Origin: Paracoccaceae bacterium Fryx2
GTDB lineage: Bacteria; Pseudomonadota; Alphaproteobacteria; Rhodobacterales; Rhodobacteraceae
NCBI GenBank assembly: GCA_032334235.1
Contig: JAVSGI010000005.1
Coordinates: 1,488,001 to 1,552,000 of the forward strand
Direction of reading: 5' to 3'
Length of the DNA stretch: 64,000 nt
The notes beneath the pieces were generated by a model. That model saw nothing but the letters and a program-made list of their open reading frames with translations, had not been told where the DNA came from and did no database searches. The position numbers and the translations under genes are program-made. Every line of letters starts with the position of its first letter. The first letter of the stretch is position 1. Below are positions 9,431 through 17,472 of this stretch, one piece after another.

Positions 9431-9566
9431 GAGGCGCCTTTGGTCCGGCTGCGGTTGCGGCCCATCTTGACCGAAGCGGCGGCCCCCGCAAGGGCCGTCG
9501 CGCAGGGGGCGCACAAAGATTGCGCCGCGCGGAACATGAGCCTAGCCTGCCCCCCGGAGGAACCCG

Positions 9567-9968
9567 ATGTTCGAAACCCGCCTGAGCTTCAAGGAAATGT
9601 GCGCCCGGTTCGACGTGACGCCGCGCACGCTGCGATACTACGAATACATCGAGTTGCTGCACCCCGAAAAGGATGGCCGCGCCCGGTTCTACGGCCCGCG
9701 CGAGGTGGCGCGGATGACGCTGATCCTGCGGGGGCGGCGCTTCGGCTTTTCGCTGGAGGAGATACGGCAGTGGCTGCTGATCTATCGGAAGCAGGGCACG
9801 CAGCCGCAACTGGCGGCCTGGATCGGGATGGCCGACCGGCAGCTGGGGGCGCTGGAGCGCCAGCGCGCCGAACTGGATGTCACCATTGCCGACCTGCGTG
9901 CGCTGCGCGACTCGGCGGCGCTGGGGGCTGCCGCCGCGCGGCCTGGTGGTGCGGACGACGGGACTTGA
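9567..9968 (+). CDS. MerR-family transcriptional regulator (copy 1)
   Basis: 133-aa regulator with an N-terminal MerR winged helix (EMCARFDVTPRTLRYYEYIEL), a second wing-helix segment (RRFGFSLEEIRQWLLIYR) and a short coiled-coil dimerisation tail. There is no metal-binding cysteine pair, so it is not a metal sensor; it resembles regulators of acyl-CoA or amino-acid catabolism. It is clearly paralogous to the regulator at 10289, sharing RTLRxYE and RGxRFGFSLE. Its last seven codons run antisense into the 3' end of tRNA-Leu, overlapping it by 22 bases. The target is unknown; the divergent thioesterase gene is the closest candidate. Confidence 0.88.
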   Translation: MFETRLSFKEMCARFDVTPRTLRYYEYIELLHPEKDGRARFYGPREVARMTLILRGRRFGFSLEEIRQWLLIYRKQGTQPQLAAWIGMADRQLGALERQRAELDVTIADLRALRDSAALGAAAARPGGADDGT

Positions 9969-10030
9969 ACCCGTACTCCAGAGGAAAGGGTGTTTAAGAC
10001 CCCAGCGTCTACCGATTTCGCCACGTCCGC
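9947..10030 (-). tRNA. tRNA-Leu (anticodon TAA)
   Basis: Read on the minus strand it forms a complete class II tRNA of 84 nt including an encoded CCA (9947-9949). The 7-bp acceptor stem pairs GCGGACG (5', ending at 10030) with CGTCCGC. The D-arm region is AAATCGGTAGACGC, and the anticodon loop is CTTAAAC with T before TAA and A after. The variable region is long, as expected for Leu, and the T-loop is GGTTCAAGTCCC with its stem intact. The identity comes from the anticodon UAA, which reads UUA and UUG. The 3' end overlaps the coding region of the MerR gene on the opposite strand. Confidence 0.95.
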
Positions 10031-10202
10031 GCTGCGTGCCTTCTACCCCGGCCGGGGACGGCAGGACAATGGCCGTTCGCGCCCCCGCCCCCGCCACCCG
10101 CCACGGCAACCGCGCCGGCCCCCGCCACGGCAACCGCTCTCGCCCCCGCGCGACCCCCGCGGCCGCCGCGGGGCCCTGACATCACGTCACGCGTCGAACT
10201 GA

Positions 10203-10231
10203 CGCAACGTTACGTTTACGTCAACGTCAAG
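10203..10231. promoter_or_regulatory. ACGT-rich operator upstream of merR/acyl-CoA dehydrogenase
   Basis: The stretch gttacgtttacgtcaacg contains three ACGT cores in phase and an imperfect dyad, about 60 bases upstream of the second MerR gene. A possible -10 (TAACAT) lies just downstream. From memory, ACGT-rich sites of this kind are reported for LiuR-type MerR regulators controlling branched-chain amino-acid and acyl-CoA catabolism in Proteobacteria. The assignment is therefore an inference from resemblance plus the adjacent regulator and acyl-CoA dehydrogenase. Confidence 0.5.
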
Positions 10232-10288
10232 CTGTCTGGTAACATCGCAACGGGCACGCCATCTAACGATGAGCCCCCTGCATGAGTG

Positions 10289-10696
10289 ATGATGATGCCC
10301 GCCGAGACGACCGACCTGATGACCATCCGCCAGATGTGCGACGCCTTCGAGGTGACCCCGCGCACGCTGCGCTTCTACGAACAGAAAGAGCTGATATTTC
10401 CGAAGCGCGACGACAGTCGGCGCCTGTATTCCAAACGCGACCGCGCCCGGCTGACGCTGATCCTGCGCGGCAAGCGGTTCGGCTTCTCGCTGGAAGACAT
10501 TCGCCAGCTGCTGGACCTTTACGATCACGACGACACGCAGGAACTGCAACTGCGCCGCACCTTCGAGATTGCCCGCACCCGGCTGGCCCAGATGGAACGG
10601 CAGCGCGCCGAACTGGACGAGGCGATTGCCGAACTGAAAGAGCAACTGGCCTGGGGCGACCAGGCACTGGCCGGTTTTCGCAGGGCCGCCGAATAG
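10289..10696 (+). CDS. MerR-family transcriptional regulator (copy 2, LiuR-like)
   Basis: About 135-aa MerR regulator: winged helix [21 protein letters not shown], then [20 protein letters not shown], then a coiled coil ([21 protein letters not shown]). It has no metal-ligand cysteines. Several in-frame starts exist (GTG 10286, ATG 10289, 10292, 10295 and 10319), none with a strong ribosome site, so the exact N terminus is uncertain. It lies 28 bases before the acyl-CoA dehydrogenase gene on the same strand, preceded by an ACGT-rich operator-like sequence, which suggests autoregulation and control of the beta-oxidation genes. Paralogous to the regulator at 9567. Confidence 0.87.
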   Translation: MMMPAETTDLMTIRQMCDAFEVTPRTLRFYEQKELIFPKRDDSRRLYSKRDRARLTLILRGKRFGFSLEDIRQLLDLYDHDDTQELQLRRTFEIARTRLAQMERQRAELDEAIAELKEQLAWGDQALAGFRRAAE

Positions 10697-10724
10697 GCGC
10701 CACACGACCAAGGGAGAGAAGAAC

Positions 10725-12503
10725 ATGCCGATCTACACCGCCCCAGTGAAAGACATGCAGTTCGTGCTGCACGACATGCTGAAGGTCAGCGAAACCGGGA
10801 TACCTGGCTACGACGATCTGGACGCAAGCTTCACCGGCGCCGTGCTGGAGGAGGCGGGCAAGGTCGCCTCGGACGTGCTGGCGCCCCTGAACGCGGTGGG
10901 CGACACGGTGGGCTGCGTGCTGGAAAACGGTGTGGTCCGCACCCCGCCGGGCTTCAAGGAGGCCTTCGCGGCGATGAAGGAGGGCGGCTGGACCGCGCTC
11001 GACTGCGACCCCGCCTATGGCGGGCAGGGCCTGCCCTATCTGATGGGCACGGCGGTGGGCGAGATCTTCGTTTCGGCCAACATGGCGTTCAACATGTATC
11101 AGGGGCTGACGCATGGCGCGGTCTCGGCAATCCATGCCCACGGCACGGATGCGCAGAAGGCGGCCTACCTGCCGAAGCTGGTCAGCTGCGACTGGACCGG
11201 CACGATGAACCTGACCGAGCCGCATTGCGGCACCGACCTCGGCCTGATGCGGACCCGCGCCGAACCGCAGAACGACGGGTCTTACAGGATCACCGGCACC
11301 AAGATCTTCATCTCGGCCGGCGATCACGATCTGGCGGAAAACATCATCCATCTGGTGCTGGCAAAGGCCCCCGGCGGCGGCGAGGGCACCAGGGGCGTGT
11401 CGCTGTTCATCGTGCCGAAGGTGCTGGTGAACGATGACGGCAGCCTTGGCGCGCCGAACGCGGTGTCGGTCGGCAAGCTGGAAGAGAAGATGGGCATCCA
11501 CGGCAATGCCACCTGCGTGATGAATTATGACGGCGCGACCGGCTGGCTGCTGGGCGACCTGCACAAGGGCATGCGCGCCATGTTCACCATGATGAACGAG
11601 GCGCGGCTTGGCGTCGGCCTGCAAGGCTATGCCGTGGCCGAAGCCGCCTACCAGAACGCGGTGGCCTACGCGAAGGACCGCCTGCAGGGCCGCGCCGTGA
11701 CCGGGGCAGAAAACCCCGACGGCCCCGCCGACCCGCTGATCGTGCACCCCGACATCCGTCGCAACCTGATGGACCAGAAAAGCTTCGTCGAGGGCGCGCG
11801 GGCCTTCACCTTCTGGGGCGCGCATCTGATCGACCGCTCGGTGCGGATGGGCGACGCCGGGGCCGAAGGCATGGTGTCGCTGCTGACCCCGGTGATCAAG
11901 GGTTTCCAGACCGACAAGGGGTTCGAGATGGCGGTGGCGGCGCAGCAGGTCTGGGGCGGCCACGGCTACATCGAGGCCTCGGGCATGAGCCAGTTCGCCC
12001 GCGACGCCCGCATCGCGATGATCTACGAAGGCGCGAACGGGGTGCAGGCGCTGGATCTGGTCGGCCGGAAGCTGGCGCAGGACGGCGGCAGGCATGTGAT
12101 GGCGTTCTTCGAGATGGTGAAGGCGTTCCTGAAGGAAAATGAAGGCGACGACCGGCTGAAGCCCGGGTTCCTCGACCCCCTGAAACAGGCCTCGAAGGAC
12201 ATGCAGGCGGCGGCGATGTATTTCCTGCAGGCCGGGATGAAGACGCCCAATGCGGCGCTGGCCGGGTCTTACGACTTCATGCACCTGACCGGGCATGTCT
12301 GCCTCGGGCTGATGTGGGCGCGGATGGCAAAGGCGGCGCAGGCAGCACTGGACGCCGGAACCGGCGACTCGGGTTTCTACGAGGCCAAGATCGCCACCGG
12401 GCGCTATTACATGGCCCGCCACCTGCCCGCCACCGCGATGCACCGCGCGCGGATCGAGACCGGGGCCGAGACCGTGATGGCATTGGACGCCGCCGCGTTC
12501 TAA
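10725..12503 (+). CDS. Acyl-CoA dehydrogenase (long form, C-terminal extended)
   Basis: FAD-dependent alpha,beta-dehydrogenation of acyl-CoA, the first step of beta-oxidation. At 592 aa it is the longer type with an extra C-terminal domain. Visible landmarks are [19 protein letters not shown] (FAD/acyl-binding loop), the central [13 protein letters not shown] segment, and [13 protein letters not shown] carrying the catalytic-base Glu in its usual IYEG context. The start has a good ribosome site (aagggagagaagaac). It follows the MerR gene closely and heads the cluster with a small protein, GST, thiolase and FadJ-type enzyme, forming a full beta-oxidation set except acyl-CoA ligase. Confidence 0.93.
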   Translation: MPIYTAPVKDMQFVLHDMLKVSETGIPGYDDLDASFTGAVLEEAGKVASDVLAPLNAVGDTVGCVLENGVVRTPPGFKEAFAAMKEGGWTALDCDPAYGGQGLPYLMGTAVGEIFVSANMAFNMYQGLTHGAVSAIHAHGTDAQKAAYLPKLVSCDWTGTMNLTEPHCGTDLGLMRTRAEPQNDGSYRITGTKIFISAGDHDLAENIIHLVLAKAPGGGEGTRGVSLFIVPKVLVNDDGSLGAPNAVSVGKLEEKMGIHGNATCVMNYDGATGWLLGDLHKGMRAMFTMMNEARLGVGLQGYAVAEAAYQNAVAYAKDRLQGRAVTGAENPDGPADPLIVHPDIRRNLMDQKSFVEGARAFTFWGAHLIDRSVRMGDAGAEGMVSLLTPVIKGFQTDKGFEMAVAAQQVWGGHGYIEASGMSQFARDARIAMIYEGANGVQALDLVGRKLAQDGGRHVMAFFEMVKAFLKENEGDDRLKPGFLDPLKQASKDMQAAAMYFLQAGMKTPNAALAGSYDFMHLTGHVCLGLMWARMAKAAQAALDAGTGDSGFYEAKIATGRYYMARHLPATAMHRARIETGAETVMALDAAAF

Positions 12504-12523
12504 CCTGTGCGCGCAGGCGGACC

Positions 12524-12542
12524 GATTTTTCTACGAAAAATC
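12524..12542. repeat. GATTTTTC-TAC-GAAAAATC palindrome (copy 1)
   Basis: A perfect 8-bp inverted repeat with a 3-base loop, just after the acyl-CoA dehydrogenase stop. The same 19 bases recur at 40085-40103. AT-rich palindromes are conspicuous in this GC-rich sequence. It may act as a weak terminator or an mRNA 3'-end processing signal, or be a dispersed repeat. Confidence 0.7.
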
Positions 12543-12574
12543 CCGCCTGCGGACATCGGCCTGAGGAGACCCGG

Positions 12575-12787
12575 ATGCCACGACGCTTTCGCCTGACCCG
12601 CCGCTTCCCGGTCGCCATGACCGAGGACGGCTATCGCCGCCTGAAACGCTTCGCGCAGGAGGCGGGGCTGGACGAGGGCGAGGCGCTGTCTTTCCTGTTC
12701 GAGAATTTCACCAGCGTGATCGACCAGGACACCCTGACTCACCGGCTGCGGCTGTTCAATTCGGAACTGGAGGATCGCAAGCGATGA
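12575..12787 (+). CDS. Hypothetical small protein in the beta-oxidation cluster
   Basis: 70-aa basic N terminus followed by an amphipathic region (MTEDGYRRLKRFAQEAGLDE, then GEALSFLFENFTSVID) that resembles a short helix-turn-helix or ribbon-helix-like fold. I do not recognise the family. The start is supported by a strong ribosome site (ctgaggagac) six bases upstream. Its position between acyl-CoA dehydrogenase and the GST/thiolase genes, on the same strand with 71 bases of spacing, suggests membership of the same transcript. The role is unknown. Confidence 0.7.
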   Translation: MPRRFRLTRRFPVAMTEDGYRRLKRFAQEAGLDEGEALSFLFENFTSVIDQDTLTHRLRLFNSELEDRKR

Positions 12788-12809
12788 TGCGGCGAGCGGG
12801 TGGCATGGG

Positions 12810-12941
12810 CAGCTGGGTATTTTCACCAACAAGAAACCGCAAGAGGTGCGCCCCGGCCCCGGGAGGTCTACCCTCCACAGTGAGAGCTTCACACGCGACC
12901 GGGGCGGCTTCTCCTTGGGCGGTCATCGGCTCCCCAGCCTG
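12810..12941. ncRNA. Candidate structured RNA (strand uncertain)
   Basis: Non-coding stretch that folds into a rod with a branched tip. The closing stem is 12810-12817 with 12933-12941 (one bulge). CCGC/AAG complementarity follows, then a perfect 7-bp stem GCCCCGG (12850-12856) with CCGGGGC (12899-12905). Inside that stem sit two hairpins: GGAGG/CCTCC (12862-12876) and GTGAG/TTCAC (12880-12892). It lies between the small fad-cluster gene and the GST gene, so it could be a leader, a 3'UTR structure or a small RNA. I could not match it to 6S, SRP, tmRNA, RNase P or a riboswitch class. Confidence 0.35.
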
Positions 12942-12994
12942 TACCGCAGTTCCGATCATGACGAGGCAAGGTTAACAAAACGTTGTTTCTTTTT

Positions 12995-13042
12995 GGCAAA
13001 AATACCCCACGGGGGTGCGGGGGTGTGAAACCCCCGCTTCTG
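12995..13042. repeat. Dispersed 'ggcaaaaatacccc' element with GCGGGGG/CCCCCGC hairpin
   Basis: After a run tttctttttggcaaaaata there are C/G-rich inverted repeats, including a perfect 7-bp stem gcgggggtgtgaaacccccgc at 13017-13037. The 'ttggc(cc)aaaata + GC-hairpin' layout recalls the elements at 18871-18954 and 49620-49640, and I associate it with intergenic regions of Rhodobacteraceae. It may terminate upstream transcripts or form the GST leader. Confidence 0.5.
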
Positions 13043-13065
13043 CCCCCAACAGCGGAGTGACGGAC

Positions 13066-13701
13066 ATGACGGCGAAACTGCACTGCTTCGGCGAATCCGG
13101 CAATGCCTACAAGGTGGCGCTGGCACTGACGCTGGCCGACATGGACTGGGAACCGGTCTTTGTCGATTTCTTCAACGGCGCGACCCGCATGCCGGAGTTT
13201 CGCGCGCTCAACGAGATGGGCGAGGTGCCGGTGCTGGTCGATGGCGACACGGTGCTGACGCAGTCGGGGGTGATGCTGGACTACATCAGTTCCAAGACCG
13301 GCAAGCTTGGCGGGCGGTCGGCGGCCGAGCGGCGGGAACTTCTGCGCTGGATGTTCTGGGACAATCACAAGCTGTCGGGCCAGGTCGGCGCCACCCGGTA
13401 CATGATGAACTTCCTGCCCGCCGAGAAGCGGTCCGATGCGGTGATCGCCTGGCAGCAGGGGCGGCTGAAGGCGGCCTACGCCGTGCTGAACGACCATCTT
13501 TCGTCGCGGCAGTGGATGGTGGGGGCGCAGGTCAGCATCGCGGACCTCTCGTGCTGCGGCTACCTGTTCTACCCCGAGCCCTTCGGCTTCACCCGCACCG
13601 ACTGGCCCAATATCGACGCCTGGCTCGACCGCATCGCGGCACTGCCCGGCTGGAAACACCCCTATGACATGATGCCCGGCAACCCGTCGGACCGGGCATG
13701 A
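13066..13701 (+). CDS. Glutathione S-transferase family protein
   Basis: 211-aa cytoplasmic GST-fold protein. The thioredoxin-like N-terminal half opens LHCFGESGNAYKVALALTLA and contains EMGEVPVLVDGDTVLTQSGV, with the conserved cis-Pro and the Ser after Gln of the glutathione site. The C-terminal half is helical and includes VSIADLSCCGYLFY, the N-capping box of the GST fold. ATG 13066 is chosen for its position after gcggagtgacggac; a longer in-frame start at 13015 lies in the palindromic leader. Ten bases separate it from the thiolase gene. Its role in fatty-acid breakdown is unknown. Confidence 0.88.
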   Translation: MTAKLHCFGESGNAYKVALALTLADMDWEPVFVDFFNGATRMPEFRALNEMGEVPVLVDGDTVLTQSGVMLDYISSKTGKLGGRSAAERRELLRWMFWDNHKLSGQVGATRYMMNFLPAEKRSDAVIAWQQGRLKAAYAVLNDHLSSRQWMVGAQVSIADLSCCGYLFYPEPFGFTRTDWPNIDAWLDRIAALPGWKHPYDMMPGNPSDRA

Positions 13702-13711
13702 GGAGGACGCG

Positions 13712-14923
13712 ATGACAGACGCCTATATCTACGACGCCGTGCGCAGCCCGCGCGGCAAGGGCCGCCCGGACGGGGCCCTGCACGAACTGACCTCGGTGGC
13801 GCTGTCGGCCAAGCTGCTGAACGCAGTGAAGGAGCGCAACGGGCTGGAAGGCCACGCGGTCGAGGACGTGATCTGGGGGAACGTGACGCAGGTTGGCGAG
13901 CAGGGCGGGTGCCTGGCACGCTCGGCCGTGCTGCTGTCGGATCTGGACCAGTCGATCCCCGGCCTTGCGATCAACCGCTTCTGCGCCAGCGGCATGGAGG
14001 CGGTGAACCTTGCCGCCAACCAGGTGCGCGGCGGTGCCGGAGAGGGGTATATCGCCGGCGGGGTCGAGATGATGGGCCGGGTCGCGATGGGCAGCGACGG
14101 GGCGGCGATTGCCGTCGATCCGTCGCTGGCGATGAAGACCTATTTCGTTCCGCAGGGCATTTCGGCCGACATCATCGCCACCGAATTCGGCTTCAGCCGC
14201 GACGATGTCGATGCGCTGGCGGTGGAAAGCCAGCGCCGCGCGGCGATGGCCTGGGGCGAGGGGCGGTTTGGCCGCTCGGTCGTGACGATCCGCGACCAGA
14301 ACGGTCTGGCGATGCTGGAGCGGGACGAATACCTGCGGCCCGGCACTGACATGCAGACGCTGGGCGCGCTGAAACCGGCGTTCAAGGACATGGGCGAGGT
14401 GATGCCCGGCTTCGACAAGATTGCGATGATGAAGTATCCGCACCTTGAACGGATCGAACATGTGCACCATGCCGGCAACTCCAGCGGGATTGTCGACGGG
14501 GCGGCGGCGATCCTGATCGGCAGCCGGGAGTTCGGCGTGAAGCACGGGCTGCAACCCCGCGCCCGCATTCGGCAAACCGCCAAGATCGGCACCGACCCGA
14601 CCATCATGCTGACCGGCCCGGTGCCGGTGACGGAAAAGGTCCTGCGTGATGCGGGCATGTCAATTTCCGACATTGACCTGTTCGAGGTCAACGAAGCCTT
14701 CGCCGCCGTGGTGCTGCGCTTCCAGCAGGCGTTCGATGTCGATCCGGCACTCGTCAACGTCAACGGCGGGGCGATTGCCATGGGGCACCCGCTTGGCGCG
14801 ACCGGGGCAATCATCATCGGCACATTGCTGGACGAGCTGGAAAGGTCGGGCAAGTCGGTGGGCCTGGCCACGCTTTGCATCGCCTCGGGCATGGGGGCGG
14901 CCACCATCATCGAGAGGGTGTGA
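13712..14923 (+). CDS. Acetyl-CoA C-acyltransferase (3-ketoacyl-CoA thiolase)
   Basis: Last step of beta-oxidation: CoA-dependent cleavage of 3-ketoacyl-CoA to acetyl-CoA and a shortened acyl-CoA. The 403-aa product shows the thiolase signatures NRFCASGMEAVNLAA (nucleophilic Cys near residue 91), VNVNGGAIAMGHPLGATGA (His) and LCIASGMGAATII (second Cys as acid/base). It starts with a ribosome site (atgaggacgcg) 10 bases after the GST gene and precedes the FadJ-type multifunctional enzyme; together they form the usual thiolase/multifunctional enzyme pair. Confidence 0.94.
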   Translation: MTDAYIYDAVRSPRGKGRPDGALHELTSVALSAKLLNAVKERNGLEGHAVEDVIWGNVTQVGEQGGCLARSAVLLSDLDQSIPGLAINRFCASGMEAVNLAANQVRGGAGEGYIAGGVEMMGRVAMGSDGAAIAVDPSLAMKTYFVPQGISADIIATEFGFSRDDVDALAVESQRRAAMAWGEGRFGRSVVTIRDQNGLAMLERDEYLRPGTDMQTLGALKPAFKDMGEVMPGFDKIAMMKYPHLERIEHVHHAGNSSGIVDGAAAILIGSREFGVKHGLQPRARIRQTAKIGTDPTIMLTGPVPVTEKVLRDAGMSISDIDLFEVNEAFAAVVLRFQQAFDVDPALVNVNGGAIAMGHPLGATGAIIIGTLLDELERSGKSVGLATLCIASGMGAATIIERV

Positions 14924-15270
14924 TGCCGAAGCCCGATCTGCCGATCCTGCAAGCGTGGGCAGCGTCGAGCCACCGGCACGCGGCCGGGGACGCCCGGGTT
15001 TCCGGCACGGTGGCGCGGGTCGGGGACGGCGGTTCCCGCCCCCTGCCACCCGGTGCCGCCGTCGGCCGGTCGGCCGGGGTGGCCAGCGGCCCTTGCCTGC
15101 GCCATGACGGCGCGGACCCCGCGACTTGGCTCGTCTTCCGCACACGGTTTTCTGACGTTGCCGTGCATGTCCCTGCCATTGAACACTTTTCACGCCGGAA
15201 CCGCCTGCGGATGCAGTCCCGCAAGGACGGCACGCCCTGCCCCGGTTGGCCCAAGGAGACCAACAGATGA
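14923..15270 (+). CDS. Doubtful ORF filling the thiolase-fadJ gap
   Basis: An open frame of 115 codons begins with an ATG inside the thiolase stop (TGATG) and ends with a TGA inside the next gene's ATG (ATGA), exactly bridging the 343-base gap. The product is Arg/Pro/Gly-rich with no recognisable domain or signal, and composition resembles chance open frames in GC-rich DNA. The alternative is that this is an untranslated spacer; the fadJ-type gene has its own ribosome site (aaggagaccaacag). I see no other feature in this gap. Confidence 0.2.
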   Translation: MPKPDLPILQAWAASSHRHAAGDARVSGTVARVGDGGSRPLPPGAAVGRSAGVASGPCLRHDGADPATWLVFRTRFSDVAVHVPAIEHFSRRNRLRMQSRKDGTPCPGWPKETNR

Positions 15271-17468
15271 CCGATTTCACCACTGTTACCGATGCCGACG
15301 GCGTGGCCACCATCACCTGGGACGTGCCCGGGCGGTCGATGAACGTCATGTCGCTGGCGGGCTTTGCCGAACTGAACGCGGCGATCGACGCGGCGCTGGC
15401 CGATGCGGCGGTCAGGGGGATCATCCTGACCAGCGGCAAGGCCGATTTCGCGGGCGGGATGGACCTGAACGTGATCGCGCGGATGAAGGAGGACGGCGGT
15501 GCCGACCCCGCGCGCGCGGTGTTCGACGGCGTGATGATGATGCACGGCGTGCTGCGCAAGATCGAGCGTGCCGGGATGGACCCCAAGACCCTGAAGGGCG
15601 GGAAGCCCATCGTCGCCGCCCTGCCCGGCACCGCGCTTGGCATCGGGCTGGAACTGCCGCTGGCCTGCCACCGCATCATCGCGGCCGACAACCCGAAGGC
15701 CAGGATCGGCCTGCCGGAAATCATGGTCGGCATCTTTCCGGGGGCCGGCGGCACGACGCGTCTGGCCCGCAAGATGGGCGCGATGATGGCGGCCCCCTAT
15801 CTGCTGGAAGGCAAGCTTTCCGACCCCAAGGGGGCGAAAGCGGGCGGGCTGATCGACGAGGTGGTGGCGCCCGAGGCGCTGCTGGCGCGGGCCAAGGAAT
15901 GGGTTCTGGCGGCCAAGGACGCCGATCTGGTCAAGCCCTGGGACGAGAAGGGCTACAAGATGCCGGGCGGCGCGCCCTATCATCCGGCGGGGTTCATGAC
16001 CTTTGTCGGGGCTTCCGCCATGGTGCATGGCAAGACGATGGGGGTCTACCCCGCCGCCAAGGCCCTGCTGTCGGCGGTCTATGAAGGGGCGCTGGTGCCG
16101 TTCGACGTGGCGCTGCGGATCGAGGCGCGCTGGTTCACCTCTGTGCTGATGAACCCCTCGTCGGGTGCGATGATCCGCAGCCTGTTCATCAACAAGGAGG
16201 CGCTGGAGAAGGGCGCGGTGCGGCCCACGCAGCCCGACCAGTCGGTGAAGAAGGTAGGCATCATCGGTGCGGGCATGATGGGCGCGGGCATCGCCCATGT
16301 CGCGGCGCAGGCGGGCATCGACGTGGTGCTGATCGACGCGACGCAAGACGCCGCCGACCGCGGCCGCGCCCATTCCGAGGCGCTGCTCGACAAGGGCATC
16401 AGCCGCCGCAAGGTCACCCCGGAGAAGAAGGCGCAGGTTCTGGCCCGCATTCTGGCGACCGACGATTACGCGGCGCTTGCGGGCTGCGATCTGGTGGTGG
16501 AAGCGGTGTTCGAGGACATGGGCGTGAAGGCGGCGGTGACGGCCAGGGTCGAGGCCGTGGTGGGGGCGGAGTGCATCTTCGCCACCAACACCTCCACCCT
16601 GCCGATTTCCGATCTGGCGAAGGCCAGCGCGCGGCCTGAACAGTTCATCGGCATCCACTTCTTCAGCCCGGTGGACAAGATGATGCTGGTCGAGATCATC
16701 AAGGGCCGCCAGACCGGCGACCGCGCGGTCGCCAAGGCGCTGGATTTCGTGCGCCAGATCCGCAAGACCCCGATCGTGGTCAACGACGCGCGGTTCTTCT
16801 TCGCCAACCGCTGCATCATCCCCTACATCAACGAAGGCATCCGCATGGTCGCCGAAGGGGTGGAGCCGGTGCTGGTGGAAAATGCCGCGAAGCTGGTGGG
16901 GATGCCGCTGGGGCCGCTGCAACTGGTGGATGAAACCTCGATCGACTTGGGGGTGAAGATCGCCAAGGCCACCCGAGCCGCGATGGGCGATGCCTATCCC
17001 GATGGCGCGGTGGATGACGTGCTGTTCGCGATGGCTGATCAGGGGCGGCTGGGCAAGAAGGCCAATGCCGGCTTCTACGCCTATGATGCGGCGGGCAAGC
17101 GCGGGTTGCTGTGGGACGGGCTTGCCGCCGCCTGGCCGGTGGCCGAGGCGCAGCCCGACCTGGCGCAGGTGCAGCACCGCCTGCTGTTCGCTCAGGTGCT
17201 GGAGGCGGTGCGGGCGCTGGAGGACGGCGTGCTGATGGACATCCGCGAAGGCGATGTCGGGGCCATTCTCGGCTGGGGCTTCGCGCCGTGGTCGGGCGGG
17301 CCGTTCTCGTGGCTCGACATCATCGGGGCGGCGCGCGCGGTGGAGATCTGCGACGGGCTGGCGGCGGCACACGGGGAACGCTTCGCCCCGCCCGACCTGC
17401 TGCGCGAGATGGCGGCGAAGGGCGAAAGCTTCTACGCCCGCTTTGCCCCGGCGCAAAAGGCGGCGTGA
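15267..17468 (+). CDS. 3-hydroxyacyl-CoA dehydrogenase / enoyl-CoA hydratase (FadJ/FadB-type multifunctional enzyme)
   Basis: 733-aa fusion performing hydration of enoyl-CoA and NAD-dependent oxidation of 3-hydroxyacyl-CoA. The N-terminal crotonase domain has the oxyanion-hole loop DFAGGMDLN and the segment IGLPEIMVGIFPGAGGTTRL with the catalytic Glu. A Rossmann domain begins at VGIIGAGMMGAGIAHVAAQA near residue 330. The dehydrogenase motif FIGIHFFSPVDKMMLVEII contains the catalytic His, and two C-terminal dehydrogenase helical domains follow. ATG 15267 has a ribosome site aaggagaccaacag. It ends four bases from the convergent Hint-domain gene. Confidence 0.94.
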   Translation: MTDFTTVTDADGVATITWDVPGRSMNVMSLAGFAELNAAIDAALADAAVRGIILTSGKADFAGGMDLNVIARMKEDGGADPARAVFDGVMMMHGVLRKIERAGMDPKTLKGGKPIVAALPGTALGIGLELPLACHRIIAADNPKARIGLPEIMVGIFPGAGGTTRLARKMGAMMAAPYLLEGKLSDPKGAKAGGLIDEVVAPEALLARAKEWVLAAKDADLVKPWDEKGYKMPGGAPYHPAGFMTFVGASAMVHGKTMGVYPAAKALLSAVYEGALVPFDVALRIEARWFTSVLMNPSSGAMIRSLFINKEALEKGAVRPTQPDQSVKKVGIIGAGMMGAGIAHVAAQAGIDVVLIDATQDAADRGRAHSEALLDKGISRRKVTPEKKAQVLARILATDDYAALAGCDLVVEAVFEDMGVKAAVTARVEAVVGAECIFATNTSTLPISDLAKASARPEQFIGIHFFSPVDKMMLVEIIKGRQTGDRAVAKALDFVRQIRKTPIVVNDARFFFANRCIIPYINEGIRMVAEGVEPVLVENAAKLVGMPLGPLQLVDETSIDLGVKIAKATRAAMGDAYPDGAVDDVLFAMADQGRLGKKANAGFYAYDAAGKRGLLWDGLAAAWPVAEAQPDLAQVQHRLLFAQVLEAVRALEDGVLMDIREGDVGAILGWGFAPWSGGPFSWLDIIGAARAVEICDGLAAAHGERFAPPDLLREMAAKGESFYARFAPAQKAA

Positions 17469-17472
17469 CGGC

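Noticed and set aside
10154-10173. CCCCGCGG/CCGCGGGG hairpin after tRNA-Leu
   Set aside because: It is upstream of the tRNA in its own direction and has no T-run, so it is not the tRNA terminator. It is probably just GC-rich spacer, which also holds two copies of 'ccgccacggcaaccgc'.
12810-12941. 6S RNA, SRP RNA, tmRNA, RNase P RNA or riboswitch at this position
   Set aside because: No diagnostic sequence for any of these classes was visible, and the usual 6S neighbours (zapA, fau) are absent. Kept only as an unassigned candidate.
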